Shown here: piece by piece, positions 53,900-64,000 of the stretch | How positions within the stretch are numbered: the first letter of the stretch is position 1 | Layout of the letters: every line of letters begins with the position of its first letter | Assembly (NCBI GenBank): GCA_021432605.1 | Contig: MU271143.1 | Span: 4,225,277 to 4,289,276 of the forward strand | Direction of reading: 5' to 3' | DNA length: 64,000 bases | From: Coniochaeta sp. PMI_546 | Taxonomy: Eukaryota; Ascomycota; Sordariomycetes; Coniochaetales; Coniochaetaceae | Program-made: the position numbers and the translations under genes | The notes under the pieces: model-generated | What the model was told of the DNA's origin: nothing | Seen by the model: the letters and a program-made list of their open reading frames with translations, nothing else | Database searches by the model: none

Positions 53900-56800
53900 A
53901 TACGGAGCTTGAAGGAGACAGAAAGCACGACTTCTATTCCTTGCTTGTGTGGTTTCTCCTCTGCCAGAGTGTCGTCTCATCCTGTGTTCATCTAAAAATG
54001 AAACGAAAATTTCACCATCAAGTATTGGTCCGAGCATCAGAAGTCACACTGTTGCTCTTGTCAAATTCACACATATTTATTTTTAGCCAAATACCATGGC
54101 CACAATGCAGAATTTCTTAAGTCACTCGAAAAACCCTTTATTAGTTCATAAAGTTCATACCAACCTGGAAGTCTGAGCATGCACACCAAAAGAGCTCTTG
54201 GCCAACACATGTTCATATTCTTGCTTACACACTATATGATGCTTACCCATAGTTGGTGAGGTTTTAACCAGACTTATAGGTGCGGTCTGCTGGTGTTTAT
54301 TTACGCAAGCTAGATAGTTCCTGACAATCAGGTATTTCTCGCAACATATTGGCAATGCTAACAAAGAAAACACCAGGTGAGGCCGGCACGAGACATTGGG
54401 TCCTCAATCAATCCGCGCGTTTTTGGACTCTATTACTGCCGCCGTTGCAAGTTCTTAAACATATGTCTCGTTGGCGGTTTTGATGTTAGTGACCGCACAG
54501 GCGTTCAGATGGGGTGTTGGCAACGTTTCCAGTACCATTATGACTGTGTTGATCCAAACAGCTGCAACTGATGTCAAGACCGTGGAGCCCGGCCACGATT
54601 GGGCGTGTAACACAGTCTGATGATCGCAATAGTTTTGAGCGCCAGCATAAAGATCTTTCTTGAGTGTCTCCTCACGTAAGCCTATTTAGTCTTCAGCAGA
54701 AACACCGGGACATATGAGCCACAAGACAGCTGGAAGGGGGCGCCTGAATGCGGTCTTATTACCTTCTTCAATCGGCTATCTAGTTTGCCGTTGCTGTCGA
54801 GTTGGCCAGCATCGTAATCCTTGTCAGGGAAAACTAAGAGCTCAGCACCGAGGTTTTTCGCGACATCCAGGCCCAGATCAGCTGGGCTGTCTCGGCGATT
54901 GCATCCTAGTGTCTCTTTATCCTGTGGCCCTGCTGGACTGGGGCAAGTTAGCACATCGATACCGTCGCGAGAAGAAAAAGCTTAAGGACGACAGATCGAG
55001 ATGCAGGATCCGCAAATTACTCTATGATCTGACCTTCGTTATGTTCTTCTACTCTTTTGTGTCCCAGTGCATACACAATTGGGCGCCGCCCATAGTGGGA
55101 GAGGAGAATGCGCCTGTCTAGACTAATTAGATCACAGACTCTAACAAACAACACTGGCGCACTTAGTCGACCCGCTAAGCAGTCCTGAATCGAATGTCAT
55201 TGCCGTTTTTGGGCTGGTCGACTCGCTAGTCGTCTTCTAGTGTACTACGGTCTGTTCGATGTCATGAACCAGGTTAGGAAAGTCAGTGGGGGCATGCTCC
55301 TCAACTTCGCTGGAAGCGCCAATGGCCGCCCGCCGTCCGCGGATGGATCTTTAGATAGGTAGCTACTTGGTGATCCACAAGGAGTCAGCTTTTGACGGCG
55401 TGACGATTGTCGGAATGGTGACACTACTTGGCCCCTTATTATTGCCAATGGCCATCTTGTGGGGGGTTTGTCCGAAGAGGGATTCAACAGGAGCTTGGGA
55501 AGGTTACAAGCGATGCATATGCTGTTCACGACTGGAGCTTCGCTAGGTTGAAATAATTGTCTTGTTCGCCCCTGTCGTGGTTGACTTTGTCCAAGGCCGT
55601 GCTCGACTCTACCCTTTCCACTTTCCAAAGGGAACAGTTACGGCGACCGTGGATTTTGAACTGCCCCGCGCTCCTAGTATATTTCGGTGCTACGATATCC
55701 ACTTTGCGGGCCAATGATGATCAGGGGCCTGATACAGGGTTACAAGGCGACATCTTGGCGGCGACATGGGATTGTGTGTCGTTTCCAAGGAGAAGGATGA
55801 CCCAGGCAGCCGGGACCAGGAGTATAGTATAGGTGTAGTAGTGGGGAGTAGCGGGGGGTTACTATGTTGCCGAACATGGTGTTTCTTTGACAGCGGCTCC
55901 GGCGCATTATCTGGCACAGTCGTTTCGGAACACCTCGACACCATAGTAACGTGCCAAGTACCTACGTGATATCTTGCTAATAGTGAGCCGATGCCGTATG
56001 GAAAGGAATTCCGGAAGAGATGTAGACGCATTTCATGAGTAGGAACTGCTACGTAACTCTTGTTCCATTGCACAAACTACGTGTACCTAGTCTAAGTGTC
56101 TGAGGTTGACTTTCACCGCATAAGTGCCGACCCCACTCCTCTCAATCCTTCCTTCCCTTGTGTGGCTTCTTTTAGCAGCCATCTCGAACTCGTTCGTGCC
56201 AGTGTTGCAGCGCCCCACAAAGGACCGTCCTGATCAGGCAGGTATGCCCGTCAATCCTAACCCTTGCGGGGTCATAAGATAGGAGCTTGGACGCGTACAG
56301 GGGGCCGCCATTGGTACACGATAAAACCAAGCTTTGACTATATAGTACGGACATATTCCAGATACTACCCTACACTATGACCGAGGTCGTGTCCGGTAAA
56401 TTCGGTTCTAACCGACAGACTGCATCTGTTGACAGCTCAACGGCTAAGCTAGGATAAGTGACTGCAGAGGGTCAATGGTAGAACCCAACACCGAAAATTC
56501 CCTTGTGAGAGCAGGATCGCCAGGTCGTAGAAGATGCACCATATACCAGAAAATCTAGTACCACCATTTTCGCGGAGGTAGACACATATTTTTAGAGACG
56601 TCAACCTTAACAACACCTCGGCATCAGCCGGGTATCTCGGCTAGCGTCATCTTTAACTTAAGCTTCCCAGTAGTCGGTTGCTGTGCCGCGCGAAATTTCC
56701 GCACCCCAGACTTACCCCAGATGCTATCCCGCTAGCCTAATGCGGAGGGGTGAGAGCCCCGCTCAAAGGTTACATGGGGGTATAGTAGCGAATATAAGAT

Positions 56801-56967
56801 GTCTTGCCTGCTTCGATATGGCCTTGACCTGTTTCTCTTTTCCTCAGCATTCTCTTCACCAGAGTCCGGGCTATCAGGCTGATCAGAGAGAGCCTGCTCG
56901 TAGGTTTAACTTTATACCCAACTTTTTTGAACCGTCCCAAAACACCAACACTCAGGACAGCGAAGCC
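53900..56967. other. 3-kb gene-poor region
   Basis: No intact gene is recognised. The stretch 54680-55700 contains short minus-strand frames with protein-like composition, for example VAKNLGAELLVFPDKDYDAG, separated by stops and lacking splice sites that would join them. This could be a decayed gene of unknown family. The rest is AT-variable non-coding DNA. The right end is the promoter of the next MFS. Confidence 0.4.
54682..54954 (-). pseudogene. possible decayed gene fragment, family unknown
   Basis: A 90-codon frame with a plausible folded segment (LGLDVAKNLGAELLVFPDKD), flanked on both sides by stop-rich sequence. I could not extend it into a gene model, and the family is not recognised. 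It could be chance coding-like sequence. Confidence 0.2.
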
Positions 56968-58746
56968 ATGGCCGAGCATACTACTGCACCCGATGTAGAG
57001 AAGCCGGCGACGGACATGGAGCAGGAAGAATTCAAGAAAGACTTCACTTACGACACCGATCCACGTATCAACGCCTTCACTCTCAAGGAGCAGAGAAAGA
57101 TATACCGTCGAATCGACATCCGGCTTGTCGTCACTCTTGGGTGCATGTACATGATCAGTCTGCTTGATCGCACCAACCTAGGTGCAGCTTCGGTTGCAGG
57201 GTAAGTTGTTGAAAAGCCATTGCCTCAGTAACAAAGAGAAGTACATGCTGACGTATATCTATAGGATGCAAAAGGAGCTGGGAATGAACAGCATCAACAA
57301 CGCGTACACCATCGTTTCGCTCGTCTTCTTCTTTCCATATGCTATTTGCCAGCCCCCGGCTACCGTGGCCATCAGGAAGATTGGTCCCCGCCTGTTTTTA
57401 TCCTTTATTGTCTTTGGCTGGGGCGCTGTTATGATAGTAAGTGCATTCCGAATGTTGATGTGCGCCATTCACGCAGCTGACATATACAGGGCTTCGGATT
57501 TGTCCACTCGTGGCAGGTCATGGCCGGTCTGCGCGTGATCCTTGGTATCTTTGAGGCCGGCTTCTACCCTGGATGTGTCTATCTTCTTAGCACGTGGTAT
57601 CCACGCTACGAGCTGCAGAAGCGCAATGCCGGGTTCTACCTCATCGGAAGTATGGCTTCTGCCTTCGGAGGCATTCTTGCTTACGGACTCATGCAACTTA
57701 ATGGAAAGGCGAATTTGTCGGGTTGGAGATGGATCTTTGTCGTAAGTTTGACCTGCTTCTACGCACCCGAGCCACGCGCTATGGTTGTATTTTCAACTCT
57801 CCATGTATGTCAATATTGGCCCTTTTGAGCTGAAGCTAACGATGTGAACTTGACAGATCGAAGGAGTGTTGACCTGCGTGCTCGCCTTCGTAGCGTACAT
57901 ACTTATCGTTGACTTCCCCGAGAACTCCCCGAAATCATGGCGATTTCTTTCTCAAAAGGAAGCAGACCTAGTGGTTGCACGGATTGATCACGACCGCAAC
58001 GACGTAGAGACAACACCATTCCACCTAGGCTCGTACCTGCGCAACGGTCTCGATAGCAAGGTGTGGGGTTTCGCATGGCTTTATATGCTGACAACTACCA
58101 ACACCTATGCGATCGCCTACTTCCTACCCATCATCCTCCAAGGCGGTCTGGGCTTCGATGTTGCGAGCGCCCAGTGTCTCGTCGCACCCCCCTACGTCGC
58201 GTCTGCAGTGGTCATGATCATCCAAGGATACCTCGGCGACAAATGGCATCTTCGAGGTCCTATCATCGTGTTCAACTGCGCCCTAGGTATGTTCTCGTCC
58301 TTGTCTCGAGCTCATCGTACCTGCGTCAATGCATTCAACTAACTGTTCTGTTACTTACAGGCATTCTTGGACTTGGCCTTCTGGGTTACGTGACGCAGAG
58401 CGGCGTACGGTACTTCGGCGTCTTCTTGGCCACAATCGCCTGCAATGCCAACTGCCCAGTGCTACTGACATACCAATCAAACAATATTCGAGGCCAGTGG
58501 AAACGAGCCTTCACCTCGGCCACATTGATCGGCGGCGGCGCCATCGGCGGCATCATTGGTACCAGCGTGTTTCGGCCCATCGACTCTCCGACTTACCGAC
58601 CCGGCATCCTTGCCTGCTTGATCGCCAACGTGCTTATGATTCTCATCGTACTTTTACTGAGCTTGAAGTTCTACCGTGCTAACAAGCGCGTCGATGCTGG
58701 GGGTAAACAGATTGAAGGATACCCCGGCTTCAAGTATACATTCTGA
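56968..58746 (+). CDS. MFS transporter, anion:cation symporter (ACS) family
   Basis: Five exons (56968-57200, 57265-57436, 57490-57741, 57857-58286, 58361-58746) join in phase to 490 residues. ATG 56968 (MAEHTTAPDVEKP) is chosen over the earlier open frame. Family features: INAFTLKEQRKIYRRIDIRL before TM1, the LDRTNLGAASVAGM signature, VAIRKIGPRLFL, LRVILGIFEAGFYPGCVYLL, NLSGWRWIFVIEG, and SNNIRGQWKRAFTSATLIGGG late in the protein. This is the Dal5-like/Tna1-like branch, which imports small carboxylates or vitamins. The substrate is unknown. It is not adjacent to an obvious metabolic gene; its neighbours are a gene-poor region and a DHA14 exporter. Confidence 0.88.
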
Positions 58747-60060
58747 AGCCGATCAGCAGGGACAGATAACAAGACAACGGCCCCTGTCAAGAGCATACTT
58801 TACTTGTTTTTTCGTGAATGGAAATGCAAATATGATCCCGAAAATCTCTGCTTCTCATAGGTTTTGACGTAGACGGGTTCTCTCCCGGGATATATGCGTG
58901 CGCAAACACGTAACAATATCACCCTAACTACTTCTTGGGCCTTGGAAAGTATTTATAACGACGACGTAGATCACGCTCATGAGCAGATATATCCGATGCC
59001 TTTAGCCAATGGTTGATGAATATCAACTCAACTTGAACATGCAATTTGGAAAACAATCACGACAAGACTCCGCTTATCGAGTTAGGTGAGATGGTGCTGA
59101 TGTCATGGAGTACTTGGCTAATGGGTGTGCTGGTAGTGGCTCAAGTGGTTAGTGCCACATACGTCTTAGTGGCGAAGGACTTAAGGTTCGTTCTGCTGAC
59201 GCATTCGTGCCAAGGGCTTACCACCGATACTAGTCGGATCGCGAGCATAAGACTCGGCGATATTCTACTCCGGCACTGTTAACGCCGTGCTACGGCTATA
59301 GCCTTTAATCGAGCAGAGACTTTGCTCGGTCGATCTCGTAATCTCTAAGGTCAACACACACCCCATCTCCGTGGGCCGTCAAATTAGTGACATCGTCTGT
59401 CGACCGAAACCTAACGGAGCTAGAAGTCAGTAGCACGCAGAAGGCATCTATGTCTGATGTGGACCGAGTAATACTAATCAGTAACAAATACATTGGGCAA
59501 CTTGTTTGTAATCAAGAAAGTCAAGTACTACTAACTCAGAGATTACTTGAAAGTTACACTTACTACATGTTAAACTTAACAAGGGAGTGCCTAATGAATG
59601 TCAGCTGACAATGTAACTAGACCCAAAGCGGTGTACTTTGTTGTCTTGACTTAAGCTTGTGATAGACACACGGCCTTGGACCATTTAAGCCATTCCTCTA
59701 AAATGTAGGTCTGAAGTCCAATAGTCATGCTACGTCTTGGCAGATACGTAGTATGTCTCTGCCTTATGAGTCATATATGAACGGTGACCTATTTGTCATC
59801 GACAACCGCATGCCGAAGAACAGATCGAGCAATCACTGCTTGATTAACCTACCCACATTGTAGCGTAAGCCGGACCAGTGAGCTGACGGGAGAGCTAAGA
59901 GAAGCGCTGACAGGAAAGCTAGTCTGGCAGAGCTGATGTTATTACGTTGATACATCTGTACTGCTCGCGTCCATCTATAAGAATCTTGCGGCGCCCTGGG
60001 TGTCAACCTCGAAATCAGGACCGATCACTTACCTTGCCCAAAAAAAAAAAAAAAATCAGG
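58747..60060. other. 1.3-kb intergenic region
   Basis: No gene is recognised. Short frames such as 59046-59282 and 59387-59608 lack family resemblance. A homopolymeric A tract (about 15 nt) lies near 60040-60055, directly before the next start codon, and a TATA-like CTATAAGA lies at 59975-59982. Confidence 0.45.
59975..59982 (+). promoter_or_regulatory. TATA-like element upstream of DHA14 MFS
   Basis: CTATAAGA about 80-85 nt before the start codon at 60061. Confidence 0.4.
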
Positions 60061-62121
60061 ATGGCATCTCCGACTCAGATTTCCAGCGGCACTTCGAAGG
60101 AGACACTGCAGGACCCAGAGCAGTACCACGAACAGCAAGAGGAGAAGAAGACGCTCGAAACGAAACCAGCGCCAGCCAACCACACAGGTGCCTCAGATAG
60201 TCCACAAGAAGTTAGTGACATCGAAGCCAATGAAGCCGCTACAACCGAGGCTCCGGCAAGAGACATGTCCACGTTCAAGGTAGTTACGCTGTCCGCGATT
60301 AGTAAAAAGTCGAATGTTAATGATCGTGGCATTACAGTGGATCTTCATCCTACTAGCAATATATATTTCCGCTTGGCTATACGGTCTTGATACCACAATC
60401 GCTGCTGACGTTCAAGGCACTGTACTCCAAAGGTTTGGGCAGCCTGAGAAGCTGGCTTGGATTGGCGTTGGCTTTCCACTAGGGAGCATCGCCATCATTC
60501 TCTCACTGTAAGCAAAAACCTCTGCCTTAACCCTATGAGAGATGGTTTCAGCCTTGTTAACCTTGTGGCTATTGTTATTCAGCGGCAAAGCATATGGCAT
60601 CTTCGACATGAAATGGCTCTATGTCGCGAGCCTTATATTGTTTGAGGGTGGCAGTGCCCTCTGTGGCGGTGCACCGACTATGGATGTAAATGCACCTTGA
60701 AGCTCTCTTCAACATACCTCTAGCATCTAACGACGTTCTTCTAGGCTTTGATCGTTGGGAGAGTGATTGCTGGTGCTGGTGGAGCTGGCATGTACCTCGG
60801 GTCAGTACCGCCCGGCCATACCATTCTATCACAGCTGAACTAACTTTTCACAGAGCACTGAACATTTTAACCGGACTTACCACGGAACGCGAGCGGCCCG
60901 TTTACATGGCGTTGCTCGGTGTCTGCTGGGGTATCGGAACCATACTAGGTCCGGTAATTGGAGGCGCATTCGCAGGAAGCTCAGCGACCTGGCGTTGGGT
61001 GAGTGCTCTAGTGTATCTTAACCACCAGCGACACTGACAATGAGCAGGCATTCTATATCAACCTTGTTATCTGTGGAGTATTTGCGCCTGTCTATCTTTT
61101 CCTCATCCCATCTATGAATCCACAGCCGACTCGAAGCATGATGCAAAAACTGAAAGAGATCGACTGGATCGGTAGCATTTTGAACGCCGCCATCTATGCC
61201 ACCTGGGTACTGGCTCTCACATTTGGTGGTGCACAGTGGCCTTGGAGCGATGGTCGAACTATCGCTTGCTTTGTGGTTTGTGGCGTCCTTATAATTGTTT
61301 TTGGACTGCAGCAGCGGTTCAAGATCGGCACCAGCTTTGAACAGCGAATTTTCCCGGCGGGTTTCCTGACATCACTATCCCTGTTGCTGCAGTATTTCAC
61401 AACGGCGTGTACTGCAACCGCTCTCTTCGTCCCAATTTACTATATTCCGATCTTTTTCCAGTTCACTAGGGATGATGGCGCCCTCAAAGCTGCAGTCCGC
61501 CTTCTTCCGTTCATTGTCGTCACTATCTTCTGCGTCATGCTCAATGGGGCACTGATGCCGCAGATCGGATACTACAAGCCATGGTACACGGTATCCGGAG
61601 CGTTCATACTGATTGGGGGTGCCTTGATGTTCACAGTCGATTCTGACACATCGCCAGCCAGGGTCTACGGGTATAGTGTCCTAATCGCCATCGGGACGGG
61701 TGTGTCTGCACAATCCGCGTACTCTGTTGTACCCATCAAAGTAGCCATGGACCCACGTTACGGCCCGCGGATGATTCCTGACGCCATTTCGTTCATCAAC
61801 ATGGCGCAGATCGGGTCCATCGTCCACGCTTTGGCTATCTCCGGCACCGTCTTCCAGAATCTAGCATTTCAGAATCTCCAGCACGCGTTGGCAGGCAGGG
61901 GCTTTACAGATGCCCAGCTACACGGTGCAATTTCTGGTGCGCAAAGCCAGGTTATCTCTAATGCGGGCGAGGAAGTCAGGGCACTGGCCGTAGCGGCTAT
62001 TGTCAAAGCTATGGATCGGGTTTATATTCTGGTCATCGTTGCTGGCGCTTTCTGCTTCCTTGCGTCGCTACCGATGAAGTGGGAGAAGTTGTTCATGAAG
62101 ATGTCTGCTGGTGGAGGTTAG
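60061..62121 (+). CDS. MFS multidrug/toxin efflux-type transporter (DHA14)
   Basis: Six exons (60061-60279, 60338-60507, 60583-60685, 60745-60800, 60854-60998, 61048-62121) join in phase to 588 residues. A 70-residue hydrophilic N-terminus (Glu/Thr/Pro-rich) precedes fourteen predicted helices. DHA14 signatures: AIYISAWLYGLDTTIAADVQ, WIGVGFPLGSIAIIL, the antiporter motif GRVIAGAGGAGMYLG, LGPVIGGAFAGSSATWRW and MNPQPTRSMMQKLKEIDWIG. These transporters export drugs or secondary metabolites by proton antiport. The start directly follows an A tract in the leader. No biosynthetic gene is adjacent, so self-protection or general drug resistance are equally possible roles. Confidence 0.88.
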
Positions 62122-62243
62122 ATTTGAGCTTGACCGGAAAGTGCTCCACACAGCAGATGCGCAATATCTGCAAGGCAATTCAAGTTTGGGAAATGTTGGT
62201 CACGGACGATAGATCTAGATTAAAATGTGCAAGCACGGGGTTG

Positions 62244-63587
62244 TCATCGCGTTGACGTCGCTGAAGCTACGACTTTCTGCTTCTCCGGCATTCTCTCGTT
62301 TACTATGGGCAGCAACTGCATCTTCGGCTGCGGGCGGCTGTTGTAGAGATACATGGCCAACAAGACCACCACAGCGCCTGACGTAGACTACTCAAGCGTT
62401 AGTAGATCATCGATCGATGAGAGTTCCTCGACGGTACGTACGTGAAACATCAGGGGCTTGCGAAATACGAGGGCGCTCGCCGCATAGGTGACGACAATGC
62501 TGAGACTTGCAGCGAAATTCTTTGCCACATTGTCAGCATACGCGATGCAGACAGCCACCACGAGTCCACCTAGCGCCTGCAATGCGATCGTGAGCCATAC
62601 TATCGGGTTGTACCCCGCAAAGAAGCCATCTCTCCATATTACGGCACCGTCTTGCCAGAGCACGCCAATGAAGAGTGCTGGAAACAAACTGAAGAGCGAC
62701 AGCTGCACGTTTCGCGTCCATATTGACACAGATGTAAGCGAGTCCTTGACGAGCTTCTCAAAATAAACGCATGTCAGGCCTGAGGTCAGAGATGCCGCCA
62801 ATACCGCTAGTAGGCCTTTCGAGGTATTTGACGTGGGCATGGTCGGAGCTTCGGAGAAGGCGGCGAGTCGATCCCTCCAAGTTGGCCCAGGTGACGAGGA
62901 CGAGCCAGCAGAACTGGAGACCTGGAGCAGAGTCACACCGCATGTGAGGAGTATGAGGGCAAGCCATTGCCTCAAGGACACATTCTTGCCCCGCAGGATG
63001 ACGCTGAAGAGAACTGTCGTCAGGATCTTGAGCTGGTAGGTGACCTGAAACGTTACAGCATCAAGGTTGCTGATTGCCACATAGACCAGAGTGCTTTGGA
63101 GGGTGTAGAGAGCGGCCGGCACGACAAGCTTCCAGCTATCTGGGGTCAAGACGGATCGGTAGAGGAGCAAGGCGCGCTCAGACGGCTTGCTTGATCGGTA
63201 GGACTGGCGTAGACTATGGGTCTCCAGGCCTAAACTCACAAGAAGCTTCGTGATCTCTACAAATAAGACCGCTGTCGATGCTAGATACCGAGGTTCGGAG
63301 CCGATGGCCTTGTGGCGCGAGTAATGCATCACCTGAGATGTATCAGATTTCGCTTCAGGGGGAGGAAAGGTTATAAGGCTGAGAACACACCATGACCAGT
63401 GCAGAGTTTTGCACGACAAGCTGCGTGAAGTCATTAGACTTGGCACAGATAAGCTTTTTGGAACTTGCTGTGCATCGCGTACCAGAATCAGGGAAAACCT
63501 CTGGATGGATAGATGCCGGTGTCTTGGCGAAGCTTGCACGACTGTGTGCCGGGGGAGATCGGCCTTGGAAAGTCCATTGCCAAGCAT
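62244..63587 (-). CDS. nucleotide-sugar transporter (UDP-Gal/UDP-GlcNAc type, SLC35A family)
   Basis: Four exons (63587-63483, 63420-63391, 63332-62442, 62387-62244) join in phase to 389 residues. Splicing restores RFSLILLVVQNSALVMVMHYSR, the first helix of the Golgi nucleotide-sugar transporter family. Further signatures: YLASTAVLFVEITKLLVSL, VPAALYTLQSTLVYVAISNL, ATFQVTYQLKILTT-like DAVTFQVTYQLKILTT, and GGLVVAVCIAYADNVAKNFAASLSIV. The C-terminus MYLYNSRPQPKMQLLP is typical. Family members exchange luminal UMP for cytosolic UDP-sugars in the Golgi or ER. Specificity (galactose or N-acetylglucosamine) cannot be separated here. Exon 2 is only 30 nt. This looks like a core gene at the edge of the accessory region. 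Confidence 0.9.
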
Positions 63588-64000
63588 GGTAACTCCCGTG
63601 TAACAGTACTTCGAGACTCACTCGTTACACTATAGGATCGAGGAACGTAGGCGAGAGCAACGAAATCAAGCCGATTGTGTCTCAAAGAGATCAACTCCAG
63701 TCGATGGGTTTTGAAGTGCAAACCCTCGGATGAGCGGATCAACCCTAACCCATGCCAGCTCAAGATAACTGTCGTCAGGACTCGACCGACTTCTGTGCTC
63801 GGCAGGACCAATTTCAGCTGCTCCTGCAAGCTCGAACGGACGGGATGCCCCGGACGAGTTGAAAATCCTTTAGCGAGTTCGCGAACCGAATGTCGGACCG
63901 GTTACTGTGCGTATCCCACAAGAGTTGGGAGTGGTTTGTTATTTGCTGGCTCGCACCGTAAGCCGAGTTCATACCTTTGTGCGGCACCGCCGAGCTGATA
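63588..64000. other. upstream flank of the nucleotide-sugar transporter
   Basis: No supported gene before the window edge. Short frames on both strands have no recognisable similarity. Confidence 0.4.

Noticed and set aside
1-64000. tRNA, rRNA, CRISPR or complete transposon
   Set aside because: No cloverleaf-like sequence, repeat-spacer array, transposase or reverse-transcriptase motif was recognised. A tRNAscan-SE and RepeatMasker run would settle this.

Overview
This window is chromosomal DNA of a filamentous ascomycete (Pezizomycotina). The evidence is short 50-120 nt GT-AG introns in most genes, fungal-specific regulator families (Zn2Cys6, C2H2, Fungal_trans), a LaeA-type methyltransferase, a fungal-type PEX11, a very high density of MFS transporters, and short TACC/GGTA-type repeats between genes. 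The class cannot be fixed from sequence alone. I recognise no rRNA, tRNA, CRISPR array or intact transposon. Exon coordinates were worked out by hand from splice sites and reading phase.

Layout. (1) 1-7.6 kb holds conserved housekeeping genes: a DUF4140/DUF4139 protein, the nucleolar rRNA methyltransferase NOP2, and a PEX11 peroxisomal membrane protein. (2) 8.5-18.4 kb looks like a small secondary-metabolism group with no backbone synthase: a monocarboxylate-type MFS, a BBE-like FAD oxidase whose usual FAD-linking His is Asn, a LaeA-like methyltransferase split into eight exons, a cytochrome P450 divergent from it, and an ACS-family MFS. (3) 20.6-31.7 kb is a strong candidate uronic-acid polysaccharide utilisation cluster: GH79 beta-glucuronidase, MFS sugar transporter, Zn2Cys6 activator, GH88 unsaturated glucuronyl hydrolase and an alginate/glucuronan-lyase-like protein. 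Its two divergent promoters share an 18-nt element (17/18 identical). (4) 32.5-42.5 kb resembles an aromatic catabolism group: two flavin monooxygenases, a cupin, a CocE/NonD acyl hydrolase and a regulator carrying both C2H2 and Zn2Cys6 domains.

(5) 43.0-48.8 kb has an orphan 381-aa protein, an acidic VEGEE-repeat protein and a Fungal_trans protein without a visible DNA-binding domain. (6) 50.3-62.1 kb has an extradiol-type dioxygenase divergent from a TRI12-like MFS, then an ACS-type MFS and a DHA14-type MFS. (7) The right edge has a nucleotide-sugar transporter.

How the genes may work together. In region 3, lyase cleavage would give 4,5-unsaturated uronides that GH88 hydrolyses, GH79 would release glucuronate outside the cell, and the MFS would import the products, with the Zn2Cys6 protein as the likely local activator. 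In region 4 the two hydroxylases, with the ring-cleavage-type dioxygenase at 50-51 kb, could form a catabolic route. Both proposals are inference from gene families and neighbourhood.
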